Below the pieces are notes generated by a model, which saw only the letters and a list, made by a program, of their open reading frames with translations, made no database searches and had not been told where the DNA came from. A stretch of DNA of 37,831 bases from the NCBI GenBank assembly GCA_947487525.1, contig CANKWR010000012.1, positions 1-37,831 on the forward strand, written 5' to 3'. Positions 16,670 to 25,340 of this stretch are shown one piece after another. The position numbers were made by a program, and so were the translations under genes. Within the stretch, counting starts at the first letter, position 1; each line of letters begins with the position of its first letter. This stretch comes from Bacteroidota bacterium (GTDB taxonomy: Bacteria > Bacteroidota > Bacteroidia > Chitinophagales > Chitinophagaceae).

Positions 16670-17005
16670 TTACTCGCCTAAAAACTGTGTTTGATCCGGT
16701 AAAGTAACTTCAATGGTTCCGGTTCCTTCCTGAATTACACATTGACATCCTAATCTTGATTCTATTCTTGGGCTTACTGCTCTATCAATAAAATCCTCTT
16801 CTTTGTCTGACAATTCCTCTAAAAACTCCATGCCTTTTTTGACATATAAATGACAGGTGCTACATGCACAAACTGCGCCACAGTTGTGATGTAATTCAAT
16901 CCCAGCATCCAAAATTACTTCTAATAAGCTTTCTCCCACCTTTACTTCGTTTAAGACTACTGGCGTTAACCCCTTTTGTTCAAAATTAATTTTTAACTCG
17001 TACAT
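16670..17005 (-). CDS. fdx: 2Fe-2S ferredoxin, adrenodoxin/Isc type
   Basis: A small soluble electron carrier with a 2Fe-2S cluster. The cluster ligands follow the vertebrate-type pattern: Cys42, Cys48 and Cys51 in NCGAVCACSTCHLYV, and Cys87 in GCQCV. An extra Cys46 and Cys89 are also present. The acidic stretch ELSDKEEDFID near 64-75 fits the interaction helix of Isc ferredoxins. The linked iscX gene supports a role in Fe-S cluster assembly, where the protein delivers electrons to the scaffold. It is the first gene of a five-gene operon and has its own -7 box at 17028-17035. Length 111 residues, normal. Confidence 0.93.
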   Translation of the reverse strand: MYELKINFEQKGLTPVVLNEVKVGESLLEVILDAGIELHHNCGAVCACSTCHLYVKKGMEFLEELSDKEEDFIDRAVSPRIESRLGCQCVIQEGTGTIEVTLPDQTQFLGE

Positions 17006-17027
17006 AATAATTGCAAATAAGTTTTTG

Positions 17028-17035
17028 CAAAAATA
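17028..17035 (-). promoter_or_regulatory. -7 box for the fdx-iscX-kdsC-ubiA-maf operon
   Basis: TATTTTTG on the minus strand, a perfect TAnnTTTG match, 22 bases upstream of the fdx ATG. No clear -33 TTG at the expected distance. Confidence 0.5.
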
Positions 17036-17111
17036 GCTTTAAACCAGCTTTTATTCCTTGTTTTTATTGTCGAAATACAAAAAAAAGCAAAAGCTGCTTG
17101 ACGATGCTACT

Positions 17112-17119
17112 TATCTTTG
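17112..17119 (+). promoter_or_regulatory. -7 box for the alpha/beta hydrolase gene
   Basis: TATCTTTG, a perfect TAnnTTTG match, 20 bases upstream of the ATG at 17140. TTG at 17098-17100 is too close to serve as the -33 element. Confidence 0.5.
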
Positions 17120-17139
17120 CAGCCTAATATTTATACAAT

Positions 17140-18009
17140 ATGCCTAAGCTTGGCTTTTCAGAGAGAATGTACCTCCAATTTTTAAGAACTAAATTTAGTA
17201 CCATTGGCAGGCTTTCTCCAGCTACAGCAGGTAAATTGGCCTTTAATTTGTTTTGTACGCCCTACCCAAAATATAAAAAATCAAAAGCACCCGCAATATT
17301 TCAGCATGCAACACCACTGTCCATAAAAGTAACAGAGGGATTTGCCATTAAAGGGTTCGAATGGAATGCGAATAAGCCCAATGGTAAAACAGTGCTCATT
17401 TGCCACGGCTATGCAAGTAATTTTTACAAATTTGAACAATACGTACAACCCTTGTTAAAGGAAGGCTTTAGGGTGATTGGATTTGATGCACCAGGACATG
17501 GAAAAAGCGAGGGGAAATATATCAATGTGCTTATTTATAAAGATGCCATCGAGCATATTATGAAAGCCTTAGGGCCAATTGATCACTTTATGGGACATTC
17601 GTTAGGGGGAATTACTTTGGCTATGATTGCAGAAAACATCGAAAATCCCTTAAACCATAAATTTGTACTCATTGCTCCAGCAACAAAAACAACCACCACT
17701 TTTGACAATTATTTTACCATGATGCGTTTTTCTGAGCCTGTGAAAGAAGCATTTTACGATGAATTAAAGTCACGTACCAACTTGCCCGTAACTTATTTTG
17801 AGGCCGACCGGGCAATAGCAAATTACCCAGGTGAAATTCTTTGGGTACATGACCAAGGCGACCGGGTTTGCCCATACCAAGATTTGGTAAATTTTAAAAA
17901 TAAAGCCCCCAAGAATATTAAGTTTTTGATTACCAACGATTTAGGGCATAATAAAGTATATAAAACACCATCAGTAATTCATCAAATTGTGGCATTTTTA
18001 ACTGCCTAA
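17140..18009 (+). CDS. alpha/beta hydrolase of unknown substrate
   Basis: A 289-residue serine hydrolase of the alpha/beta fold. The oxyanion-hole HG is in LICHGYASN (about 86-94), the nucleophile Ser154 is in GHSLGG (152-157), the acid is probably in VHDQGDRVCP near residue 245, and the histidine is in LGHNKVY near residue 272. FDAPGHGKSEG (115-125) is typical of lysophospholipase- or esterase-like members. There is no signal peptide or lipoprotein motif, so a cytoplasmic location is likely. The substrate cannot be inferred. It is transcribed alone, divergent from the fdx operon and upstream of topA, with 143 bases between. Confidence 0.9.
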   Translation: MPKLGFSERMYLQFLRTKFSTIGRLSPATAGKLAFNLFCTPYPKYKKSKAPAIFQHATPLSIKVTEGFAIKGFEWNANKPNGKTVLICHGYASNFYKFEQYVQPLLKEGFRVIGFDAPGHGKSEGKYINVLIYKDAIEHIMKALGPIDHFMGHSLGGITLAMIAENIENPLNHKFVLIAPATKTTTTFDNYFTMMRFSEPVKEAFYDELKSRTNLPVTYFEADRAIANYPGEILWVHDQGDRVCPYQDLVNFKNKAPKNIKFLITNDLGHNKVYKTPSVIHQIVAFLTA

Positions 18010-18133
18010 TTCCAGATGATTTTTATTTTTTAAAGCTAATGCTCTAATATTGCATCAAGAGAAACAATGGAGTAAGTGTAAAAAGCTACCTTGCTGTTTT
18101 TCATAAATAGTTGATTTTCAATATAAAAATCCC

Positions 18134-18140
18134 GTAGGAG
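18134..18140 (+). promoter_or_regulatory. Shine-Dalgarno-like site before topA
   Basis: GTAGGAG lies 12 bases before the ATG at 18153 and only three before the alternative TTG. Such a purine-rich site is unusual in this window and supports the ATG as the start. Confidence 0.4.
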
Positions 18141-18152
18141 CGGTTGACTACT

Positions 18153-20504
18153 ATGTCAAAAAACTTACTAATCGTTGAGTCGCCTGCTAAGGCAAAGACC
18201 ATTGAGAAAATCTTAGGTGAAGAGTTTGAAGTGAGAAGTTGCTATGGTCATATTCGTGATTTAGAGAAAACCGATATGGGTATCGACTTGAAAAACAAGT
18301 TTGCGCCCAGATATACCGTTTCTTCCGAAAAAGAAAAAGTGGTGAAGGAATTAAAATCCATGACTAAGAAGGCAAAAGAGGTTTGGTTGGCATCGGATGA
18401 GGACCGTGAAGGAGAAAGTATTAGTTGGCATTTGGCAGAAGTCTTAGGATTAGATCCTAAGAAAACGAAAAGGATCGTATTCCATGAAATTACTGCACCT
18501 GCTATTAAAAAAGCCATAGCCAATCCGCGCTTAATTAATATGGATTTGGTGGATGCACAACAAGCAAGAAGAATATTAGATAGAATTGTTGGATTTGAAT
18601 TAAGCCCTGTTTTATGGCGTAAAATTGGCAGTCAAAGAAGATTAAGTGCAGGTCGTGTACAAAGCGTTGCAGTGCGATTAATTGCTGAAAGAGAAAGAGA
18701 AATCAATCAATTTATTCCAGAAAGTGTTTTTAAAGTAAGTGCTTTATTTACTGCTTTAGATATGAATAAGAAGAAAGTAAAATTTAAAGCAGATGGCCCT
18801 CAAAAATTATCCACCGCTGGCGCCGCAGAAAAATTCTTAAACGAATGCAAGGGTGCTAAATATACAGTGAAAGAAGTTACCGTAAAAGACGGGAAACGCA
18901 CACCATCAGCCCCTTTCACAACATCGACCTTGCAACAGGAGGCTTCCAGAAAATTAGGATATGGCGTTAGTAAAACAATGTTGCTCGCACAAAAATTATA
19001 TGAAAGTGGTAAAATCACTTACATGAGAACGGATAGTATTAGTTTGAGTGAAACTGCCATGGATGCCATTAAATCAGAGATTAATTCAAGCTTTGGTGCG
19101 CACTATTTTCAACCGCGTAAGTTTAAGAATAAAAACGAAAATGCACAGGAAGCACACGAAGCTATTAGACCGTCTTACATGAATGAATCTAAGGTAGACG
19201 ATGCGGACACCAATCGTTTATATGAATTGATTTGGAAACGAACCATTGCTTCTCAAATGAGTGATGCACAGTTTGAAAAAACAACTGCTAAAATTGAAAT
19301 TTCCACCAATAAAGAAACCTTAACCGCAAGTGGTGAGGTAATGAAATTTGATGGTTTCTTAAAAGTGTATTTAGAAGGAAAGGATGAAGATGATATTGAT
19401 GAGGATGACGAAAATGCGGAGGCAATCTTACCTCCTTTAACCAAAGGCCAGGTATTGGATTTTTTAAACATGACCGGTCTTGAACGTTTTAGCCGCCCTG
19501 GTGCTAGATTTACCGAAGCAAGCTTGGTGAAGAAATTAGAGGAACTAGGCATTGGGCGACCTTCCACCTATGCCCCAACCATTTCAACTATTATTAAGCG
19601 TAACTATGTTGAAAAAAGGGAAAAAGAAGGCATAAAAAGAATTTATCAAATTTTATCCTTGAATAATAAGGACGAAATAACTACAGAACAATCTTCTGAA
19701 ATCACAGGTGCCGAAAAGAATAAACTCTCTCCTACCGATTTGGGTTTAGTAGTAACCGACTTCTTGAAATTAAACTTTCCTAAAGTGATGGACTTTGGAT
19801 TTACGGCTAAGATTGAAGGTGAGTTCGATGAAATTGCATTGGGTAAATTAAAATGGAGTAAAATGTTGGAGGAGTTTTACAATCCTTTTCATGAAACCAT
19901 TGAATTTACTTTAGAAAATGCCGAGCGCGCTAAGGGAGAAAGAGAATTAGGATTTGATCCGGTATCTGGCAAGAAAGTAATTGCCCGTATGGGTCGATAT
20001 GGACCGATGGTACAAATAGGGCATCAGGATGAAGAAGAAAAACCAAGATTTGCTAAACTAACCGCTTCTCAAAGTATTGAAACCATTAGTTTTGAAGAGG
20101 CCATAGAACTTTTTAAAATGCCTAGAACCTTAGGACTGTTTGAAGAACTGGAAGTGTCGGTGAGTATTGGTCGCTTTGGCCCTTATGCGGCGCATGACAA
20201 GAAGTTCTACTCCCTCAACAAGGAAATGGACCCTTACACCGTTACCTTGGAGGAATTGTCTCCAATGATTGCTGAAAAGCGCAAGGCTAAGGATGAACGC
20301 ACGATTAAAGTATTTGAAAAAGAAAAAATCCAATTGTTAAGAGGCCCTTATGGTCCCTATATCAAACAAGGATTGCGCAATTTCAAGTTAACTAAAGAAC
20401 AACAAGAAAAAGTGGAAACATTAACCATTGAAGAGGTAAAGGCAATTATTGAAGAGTTAAAGAAAAATCCGCCACGCAAAACCGCTAGAAAAAAGAAAGC
20501 GTAA
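18153..20504 (+). CDS. topA: DNA topoisomerase I
   Basis: Type IA topoisomerase that relaxes negative supercoils. An N-terminal TOPRIM domain starts at LLIVESPAKAKTIEKILG and includes the SDEDREGESISWHL metal site. The catalytic tyrosine is Tyr290 in ITYMRTDSISLS. RRLSAGRVQSVAVRLI and the GIGRPSTYAPTI motif are also conserved. The C-terminal part (about 590-780) has repeated MGRYGPMVQIG and IGRFGPYAAH segments instead of Cys4 zinc fingers, and it ends in a basic tail (RKTARKKKA). I see no cysteine clusters in it. The ATG at 18153 (MSKNLLIVE) is chosen over a TTG at 18144 because GTAGGAG at 18134-18140 sits at a useful distance only from the ATG. About 783 residues, normal for Bacteroidota. 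Confidence 0.97.
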   Translation: MSKNLLIVESPAKAKTIEKILGEEFEVRSCYGHIRDLEKTDMGIDLKNKFAPRYTVSSEKEKVVKELKSMTKKAKEVWLASDEDREGESISWHLAEVLGLDPKKTKRIVFHEITAPAIKKAIANPRLINMDLVDAQQARRILDRIVGFELSPVLWRKIGSQRRLSAGRVQSVAVRLIAEREREINQFIPESVFKVSALFTALDMNKKKVKFKADGPQKLSTAGAAEKFLNECKGAKYTVKEVTVKDGKRTPSAPFTTSTLQQEASRKLGYGVSKTMLLAQKLYESGKITYMRTDSISLSETAMDAIKSEINSSFGAHYFQPRKFKNKNENAQEAHEAIRPSYMNESKVDDADTNRLYELIWKRTIASQMSDAQFEKTTAKIEISTNKETLTASGEVMKFDGFLKVYLEGKDEDDIDEDDENAEAILPPLTKGQVLDFLNMTGLERFSRPGARFTEASLVKKLEELGIGRPSTYAPTISTIIKRNYVEKREKEGIKRIYQILSLNNKDEITTEQSSEITGAEKNKLSPTDLGLVVTDFLKLNFPKVMDFGFTAKIEGEFDEIALGKLKWSKMLEEFYNPFHETIEFTLENAERAKGERELGFDPVSGKKVIARMGRYGPMVQIGHQDEEEKPRFAKLTASQSIETISFEEAIELFKMPRTLGLFEELEVSVSIGRFGPYAAHDKKFYSLNKEMDPYTVTLEELSPMIAEKRKAKDERTIKVFEKEKIQLLRGPYGPYIKQGLRNFKLTKEQQEKVETLTIEEVKAIIEELKKNPPRKTARKKKA

Positions 20505-20537
20505 AACAGCTGAACTTTATACACCTAATCGTATAGA

Positions 20538-20576
20538 ATATAAAAAAAGGATATCAATGATATCCTTTTTTTATAT
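20538..20576. terminator. bidirectional terminator between topA and the desaturase gene
   Basis: A nearly perfect palindrome: seven A, then GGATATC, loop AAT, GATATCC, and seven T, extended by ATAT/ATAT flanks to about 18 pairs. It serves two convergent genes, with a U-tract in both directions. Confidence 0.92.
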
Positions 20577-20618
20577 GCCACGCTGAATTATGAAGTTCTA
20601 GTGAAATCATCCATTCAA

Positions 20619-21710
20619 TTATGCCATGGAGGGTTTACTCATTAGCTTAACATAATTAAAATGGGCTTTAATAGCACTCAATACGGTTGGATATTCAATA
20701 TATTTTAATTTAAAATCAGCACAAGCTTCTTTCACGATTTTTGAAATAGCGGGATAATGAACATGGGATACTTTAGGAAATAAATGATGCTCAATTTGAA
20801 AATTCAACCCACCCACGAGCCAGCTTACTAGTTTATTCTTAGTAGCGAAATTGGCGGTAGTTAATATTTGATGTGCCGCAAATTCATCGGGCATTTTATT
20901 TTCAGGTTGAATTGCTAAAGGAAAACTAGTATCCTCCACGGTATGGGCTAATTGGAAAACGATACTCAAAATAAAACCGGCAAATAAAGTCGCTATTAAA
21001 AAGCCAACCAACCAACTTACCCATCCTACCATATATATTGGAACAATCACAAAGGCTGCAACATGGTATACTTTTACCGCCCAAAACTCAATATGCTCGC
21101 CAATACTCATGTCACTTAAATGTATTGAACCGATTTTTTTAGAAAAATACTTTTTATAATCTGCGAAGAAAATCCAAAATATATACAATAACATATATAG
21201 GAACCAGAAATAAATATGCTGAAAACGATGCATGCCTAAATATTTTTGTGTAGGTGCCATACGCATAAATACACCCACTTCAATATCATCATCTACCCCA
21301 TCGATATTCGTGTACGTATGGTGAATGGTAACGTGTTTCATGCCCCACATATACCTGCTAGCTCCTAAAACACTAATGGAAGAGGACGCTAATTTATTTA
21401 ACCACGCATATTTACTAAAGCTACCATGACTACCATCGTGCATTACATTAAATCCGATAGCGGCAATTAGCCCGCCAAAAAATATACTTTCCAGCACGGC
21501 CCATACAATACTTGGAGTGAAAAAAACCAAATGCACATAGGTGATTACAAAAAGAGACATTAGAAGGATTGCTTTGGAAAATAATTTAAAATTACCCGTT
21601 GATTTAATATCATGTTGGTCAAGATATTCTTTGACTCTTTTTTTTAATTCTGCATGTAAGGAAAAGGTCTTTACAGGGAATTTAGGCGTCGCCATTGTCT
21701 GATTTTGCAT
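20619..21710 (-). CDS. membrane fatty acid desaturase with front-end-type third histidine box
   Basis: A 363-residue integral membrane diiron desaturase. The three histidine boxes are visible: HDGSH (His91, His95), HVTIHH (126-131), and QIEHH (305-309). A glutamine in place of the first histidine of box three is the mark of front-end (delta-5/delta-6) desaturases and related acyl-CoA/lipid desaturases. There is no cytochrome b5 domain at the N-terminus, unlike the eukaryotic front-end enzymes. It would introduce double bases of unsaturation in membrane fatty acids for cold or fluidity adaptation; the position on the chain and the electron donor are not shown. A weak -7 box (TATCTTTA) lies upstream at 21729-21736. 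The frame starts at 21710; an ATG five codons in is an alternative. Confidence 0.9.
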   Translation of the reverse strand: MQNQTMATPKFPVKTFSLHAELKKRVKEYLDQHDIKSTGNFKLFSKAILLMSLFVITYVHLVFFTPSIVWAVLESIFFGGLIAAIGFNVMHDGSHGSFSKYAWLNKLASSSISVLGASRYMWGMKHVTIHHTYTNIDGVDDDIEVGVFMRMAPTQKYLGMHRFQHIYFWFLYMLLYIFWIFFADYKKYFSKKIGSIHLSDMSIGEHIEFWAVKVYHVAAFVIVPIYMVGWVSWLVGFLIATLFAGFILSIVFQLAHTVEDTSFPLAIQPENKMPDEFAAHQILTTANFATKNKLVSWLVGGLNFQIEHHLFPKVSHVHYPAISKIVKEACADFKLKYIEYPTVLSAIKAHFNYVKLMSKPSMA

Positions 21711-21911
21711 ATAGCTGAGTATGATATATAAAGATACCCATTTAAGCGTATTTAGTCTATTTATTCTCTATTAATTTCACACAACGTAGAAGATTGCAAA
21801 TTATTATGTATTTAAGTACTTATTATATCCACAGCGATGGGATAACTATTACATGTGGATGTCAAAAAAAATGTGTTGTTTTGAATAATAAAATGACCCC
21901 CATCAAGTAAA

Positions 21912-22784
21912 ATGGACAACGAAAAGGAAATAAAAGCCTTATTTAGATTAATTGATGACCCTGACGAAGAAGTATTCAGTACGATCCAAGACAGGTTATT
22001 GGTATATGGTACCCCCATTATTCCTGACCTAGAAAACTTATGGGAAAATACCTTGGAAGAAGCCACTTTAGAGCGAATAGAAATAATGATCTATAAGTTA
22101 AGGCTACAAGACCTCAAAGAAGCTTTTTTGCAATGGAAATCCAATCCAAACCCCTCCCTATTTGAAGGCGCATTGCTTGTTACTCAATTTCAGTTTCCAG
22201 AATTGGCCATTGATACCCTTCGTCATCAAATGGAAAAAATTAGACGAAATATTTGGCTTGAGCTGAATAACTATCTTACGCCTTTAGAACAAGCCAATGT
22301 GCTTAGGAATATTTTGTTTAACTATTACCAAATAAAAGGGGTGGAAGTGAACTATGAAAAACCTGAGGAGTTTTTAATTTCAGCGCCACTTCAATATAAA
22401 AAAGGAAACGCCTTTGCGAATACCATTTTATACGCTGAACTTTGTCATCAATTGGAAATCCATGCCTCATTTATCAATATCCCAAAGCAATGTATTGTGG
22501 CTTTTTATACACCCGATTGGGATCCAGCTGAAAATTACCAGCACCCACAAGAATACATTCAATTTTATGTAGAGGGTACGACTGGCCATCCTTTTTCACA
22601 AAAAGACTTAGACCAATATTTTACAAGATCCAATATTGAACCTAAAAATGTTTATTACAAAAAGCTTTCTAATATCCGTATCATCAAAAAGCATATTTTA
22701 GAATTGGCTAAATGTTTTACAAGTCCAATTTTACAATACAAACAAAAAGACTTAACCGATATCGCAAATTCACTTGAAGCATAA
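21912..22784 (+). CDS. SirB1-like transglutaminase-fold protein
   Basis: A 290-residue soluble protein resembling the SirB1/Transglut_core2 group, a branch of the transglutaminase-like fold with no settled enzymatic role. Supporting features are an acidic helical N-terminus (about residues 1-110, LIDDPDEEVFSTIQDRLL), the YYQIKGVEVNYEKPEEFLIS stretch, then the region KGNAFANTILYAELCHQLEI where the Cys (in ELCH) and nearby His occupy the usual position of catalytic residues, and IPKQCIVAFYTPD. A full catalytic triad is not clear. Its stop overlaps the next start by one base (TAATG), so it is translationally coupled to the ogt-type gene. The family call is reasonable; the function is unknown. 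Confidence 0.72.
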   Translation: MDNEKEIKALFRLIDDPDEEVFSTIQDRLLVYGTPIIPDLENLWENTLEEATLERIEIMIYKLRLQDLKEAFLQWKSNPNPSLFEGALLVTQFQFPELAIDTLRHQMEKIRRNIWLELNNYLTPLEQANVLRNILFNYYQIKGVEVNYEKPEEFLISAPLQYKKGNAFANTILYAELCHQLEIHASFINIPKQCIVAFYTPDWDPAENYQHPQEYIQFYVEGTTGHPFSQKDLDQYFTRSNIEPKNVYYKKLSNIRIIKKHILELAKCFTSPILQYKQKDLTDIANSLEA

Positions 22785-23287
22785 TGGAAGTACTCGTTCA
22801 ACATATTTACCACAGCCCCATTGGTCAAATCAGAATCACGGCCGAAGACCAGTGTATTGCGGAAATGGTATTTATTGACCCAACGACGACTGAATCCTAT
22901 TTTGAATCTGATGAAGTGCTTCCAGAAGTCATTCACCAATGCGTTAATGAATTAATGGAATATTTTGCAGGTAAGCGTACGGCATTTAATGTTGCAATAC
23001 ACCAAGAAGGTACTGAGTTTCAACAAAAGGTATGGAAAGAATTATACGAAATACCTTTTGCCAAAACCATAAGCTATGCCGATTTAGCAAAAAAATTAGG
23101 CGACCCAAAATCAATTAGAGCGGCAGCCGCAGCGAATGGAAAAAATAAAATTGCCATTATTGTTCCCTGTCATCGAATCATAGGCACCGATCAATCCTTG
23201 GTTGGATATGCTTGGGGAAAAGCAAGAAAAAGATGGCTATTGCAACACGAATTCAGATTAGCGCATGGAGTGCAAACCTTATTTTAA
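22784..23287 (+). CDS. ogt: methylated-DNA-protein cysteine methyltransferase
   Basis: Suicidal DNA repair protein that takes methyl groups from O6-methylguanine onto a cysteine. The active-site motif is present: IVPCHRIIG with acceptor Cys129, preceded by the conserved IRAAAAANGKNK and SYADLAKKLGDPKSIRA helix-turn-helix region. Length is 167 residues, the size of a single-domain Ogt without the Ada regulatory domains. The start overlaps the stop of the SirB1-like gene by one base (TAATG), and its own 3' end overlaps the convergent cdd gene by nine bases. The symbol reflects the single-domain type; the exact paralogue naming is conventional. Confidence 0.95.
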   Translation: MEVLVQHIYHSPIGQIRITAEDQCIAEMVFIDPTTTESYFESDEVLPEVIHQCVNELMEYFAGKRTAFNVAIHQEGTEFQQKVWKELYEIPFAKTISYADLAKKLGDPKSIRAAAAANGKNKIAIIVPCHRIIGTDQSLVGYAWGKARKRWLLQHEFRLAHGVQTLF

Positions 23288-23761
23288 AATGGCTCCGTCA
23301 AATCCAAACGGCAATAAATGACTTGCTGTTTTTAACACCAACACTTTCCCAGTCATCCCTGAAAGAATAATTTTTATCGGCGCGCCGTATCTATTTTCAA
23401 AATCCAATAAGGACTGCCTACACATACCACAGGGTGAAATAGGTTCACTAGAAGCTTTACCAACAGGCTGATAACTTATGGCCATGGTGGTGATGGTTAA
23501 ATCAGGAAATTGACTTCCAACACTGTTTAATAAAGCCCTTTCTGCACATACGCCCACAGGGAAACTTGCGCTTTCTTGGTTGGCTCCAATCACAATTGAT
23601 TCATTGGACAACCTTGCAGCAGCCCCTACTAAAAAATTCGAATAGGGCGCATAGGCATTTTGAGTCGCTTTTTGAGCAGCTGCTAACAGCGTTTGGTCAT
23701 GGCTAGACAATGAATTAATATCTGCCAATTCTTCGTACTCAAACTCAAATTTATGTTGCAT
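23279..23761 (-). CDS. cdd: cytidine deaminase
   Basis: Deaminates cytidine and deoxycytidine to uridine forms in pyrimidine salvage, using a zinc. The zinc-site motifs are visible: CAERAL with ligand Cys72 and proton shuttle Glu74, and PCGMCRQ with Cys111 and Cys114. The alpha-beta core begins LLAAAQKATQNAYAPYSNFLVGAAARL (with the conserved YAPYSNFLVGAA). Length is 160 residues, usual for the homotetrameric class. It starts one base after the lepB stop, so it is probably transcribed with lepB, and its 3' end overlaps the convergent ogt-type gene. Confidence 0.95.
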   Translation of the reverse strand: MQHKFEFEYEELADINSLSSHDQTLLAAAQKATQNAYAPYSNFLVGAAARLSNESIVIGANQESASFPVGVCAERALLNSVGSQFPDLTITTMAISYQPVGKASSEPISPCGMCRQSLLDFENRYGAPIKIILSGMTGKVLVLKTASHLLPFGFDGAILK

Positions 23762-23762
23762 G

Positions 23763-25274
23763 TTATTTAATTGTATTAAATATCCTATTCCATCTAATTG
23801 AATTCATGTAACTAAACCAAATTAATGCTGCACGTCCTACAATATGCGTTTCAGGTACAAATCCCCAAAAACGACTATCCTGGCTTCTGTGACGATTGTC
23901 CCCCATCATCCAATAATAATTTTGCTTAACGCTATATGTTTTTGCAACTGTTCCATTTAAAATATATTGACCATTCATTTTTTCTAGTTTGTTGTTCTCA
24001 TAAGTACAAATTAATCGTCGATAAAGTTCAATGGTACTATCATTCAATTGAATAATATCTCCTGCTTTAGGAATTCGGATGGAGCCAAAATTGTCAATGG
24101 TCCAAGGGAAATGCACTACATCATTGGGGAAGGTTAAACCTACTGTATTTTCCTCATAAAAATCAACCGACTTCACCATTTTCAACTTTTTCAATTCGCT
24201 AGCAGCGCTTGGAGTCATGTTTATTTTATACGTGTTTAAACGTCCTTCTACCGACTGAAAATCAGCACTCCCTTCAGCAATATTAATGCCAATATTGTTT
24301 TGTACATAATCATCTGGAATTAAAGTGCCGTCCGTCACTACGATGTATTCGGTTTGCGCATTTGCAGGAAAACCAGCAAGCTGATTATTCACCCATAATT
24401 GACTTTTCTTTATTTGAATTAGATCTCCGGGGATGCCCACACATCTTTTGATATAATTATCGGTTTTATCAATCGGGTGAACAAGTAAAGGAAATTGGTT
24501 GGTTAACTTTTCTCTATCTCCACCAAATTCAGGGCTTCTGAGTACATCGTAATAGGGAATTTTACTTCCAAACTCAGCTAAATTAATAATGGTATCTCCT
24601 GCTGGAAAATTAAATACCACCACATCATTCCTTTTAATCTCACTTATTTTTGGAAGTCGAGTATAATCCAATTGAACCCACTTTAAATAGGAAGGTGTTG
24701 TAATCGCCCCTGGCATAGTATTGTGTACAAATGGGAATGACAAAGGAGTCTGCGGAATTCTTGCCCCATAAGTCACTTTGTCGACAAACAAAAAGTCATT
24801 GACCAATAATGTTTTTTCCATACTCTCTGTTGGAATCACATAAGCTTCAAACAAAAAAGTACGAATTAAGGTTGCCGCCACTACCGCAAATACGGCAGCA
24901 TCAACCCATTCTCTGGTAGCTGGTTTATGATAATGACTTAAAGCATCCAAGCCAAACCATTTAGTGCTTGCAGCAGTCCCTAAATAAGGCAAATAAATGA
25001 AGGGGACCAATACGGTTAAGGTATGCTGTATGATATTTACTTTCTTAAAATGCATCACAAAAATGATGGAAATCCATAGGGTCACAAACTGCCCAAGCAC
25101 TGGTATGAACTGAATCCAAAACCAATATTTTTTGATACCACACAATTGAACAACTTCCCAAGTATTGTAAATGGGGATGATGGCCTTATTCTTGCTGACT
25201 CCTGCTTTTAACAACAACTTGTAAATACCAAAGTGCCAACCCAACCAGTAAATAATGAATACAACAATGCCCAT
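23763..25274 (-). CDS. lepB: signal peptidase I with N-terminal membrane extension
   Basis: Removes Sec/Tat signal peptides at the periplasmic face. Catalytic Ser151 is in IPTESMEKTL and the general base Lys276 in NYIKRCVGIPGD, followed by the conserved MMGDNRHRSQDSRFWG box E. The domain between, about 160-260, is longer than in E. coli LepB, and a further long insert lies between the lysine and box E. Residues 1-100 contain about three hydrophobic segments and a KNKAIIPIYNTWEVVQLCG stretch resembling a separate small membrane domain that precedes the true signal-peptidase anchor (129-147). At 503 residues it is unusually large for signal peptidase I, but this layout is common in Bacteroidota. 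First gene of a lepB-cdd unit. Confidence 0.93.
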   Translation of the reverse strand: MGIVVFIIYWLGWHFGIYKLLLKAGVSKNKAIIPIYNTWEVVQLCGIKKYWFWIQFIPVLGQFVTLWISIIFVMHFKKVNIIQHTLTVLVPFIYLPYLGTAASTKWFGLDALSHYHKPATREWVDAAVFAVVAATLIRTFLFEAYVIPTESMEKTLLVNDFLFVDKVTYGARIPQTPLSFPFVHNTMPGAITTPSYLKWVQLDYTRLPKISEIKRNDVVVFNFPAGDTIINLAEFGSKIPYYDVLRSPEFGGDREKLTNQFPLLVHPIDKTDNYIKRCVGIPGDLIQIKKSQLWVNNQLAGFPANAQTEYIVVTDGTLIPDDYVQNNIGINIAEGSADFQSVEGRLNTYKINMTPSAASELKKLKMVKSVDFYEENTVGLTFPNDVVHFPWTIDNFGSIRIPKAGDIIQLNDSTIELYRRLICTYENNKLEKMNGQYILNGTVAKTYSVKQNYYWMMGDNRHRSQDSRFWGFVPETHIVGRAALIWFSYMNSIRWNRIFNTIK

Positions 25275-25294
25275 AATTAATTTTTTAACTGTAA

Positions 25295-25302
25295 CAAAAA
25301 TA
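25295..25302 (-). promoter_or_regulatory. -7 box for lepB
   Basis: TATTTTTG on the minus strand, a perfect TAnnTTTG match, with 20 bases between it and the ATG at 25274. No clear -33 element. Confidence 0.5.
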
Positions 25303-25340
25303 TCCCTTTGTGGGGGATATTTATAAAAAAGATTGTTAAT

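Noticed and set aside
18144..18152. TTG start for topA
   Set aside because: The ATG at 18153 with a purine-rich site upstream gives the normal MSKNLLIVE beginning.
18010..18152. Small RNA or tRNA in the gap before topA
   Set aside because: No cloverleaf, no conserved RNA motif and no clear terminator seen in the gap.
19372..19431. Acidic stretch in topA as a possible frameshift scar
   Set aside because: The frame continues smoothly and the acidic linker is a common variable loop in bacterial topoisomerase I.
21711..21911. Riboswitch or small gene in the 200-bp gap between the desaturase and SirB1-like genes
   Set aside because: AT-rich with only short imperfect inverted repeats; apart from a weak desaturase -7 box I see nothing I can support.
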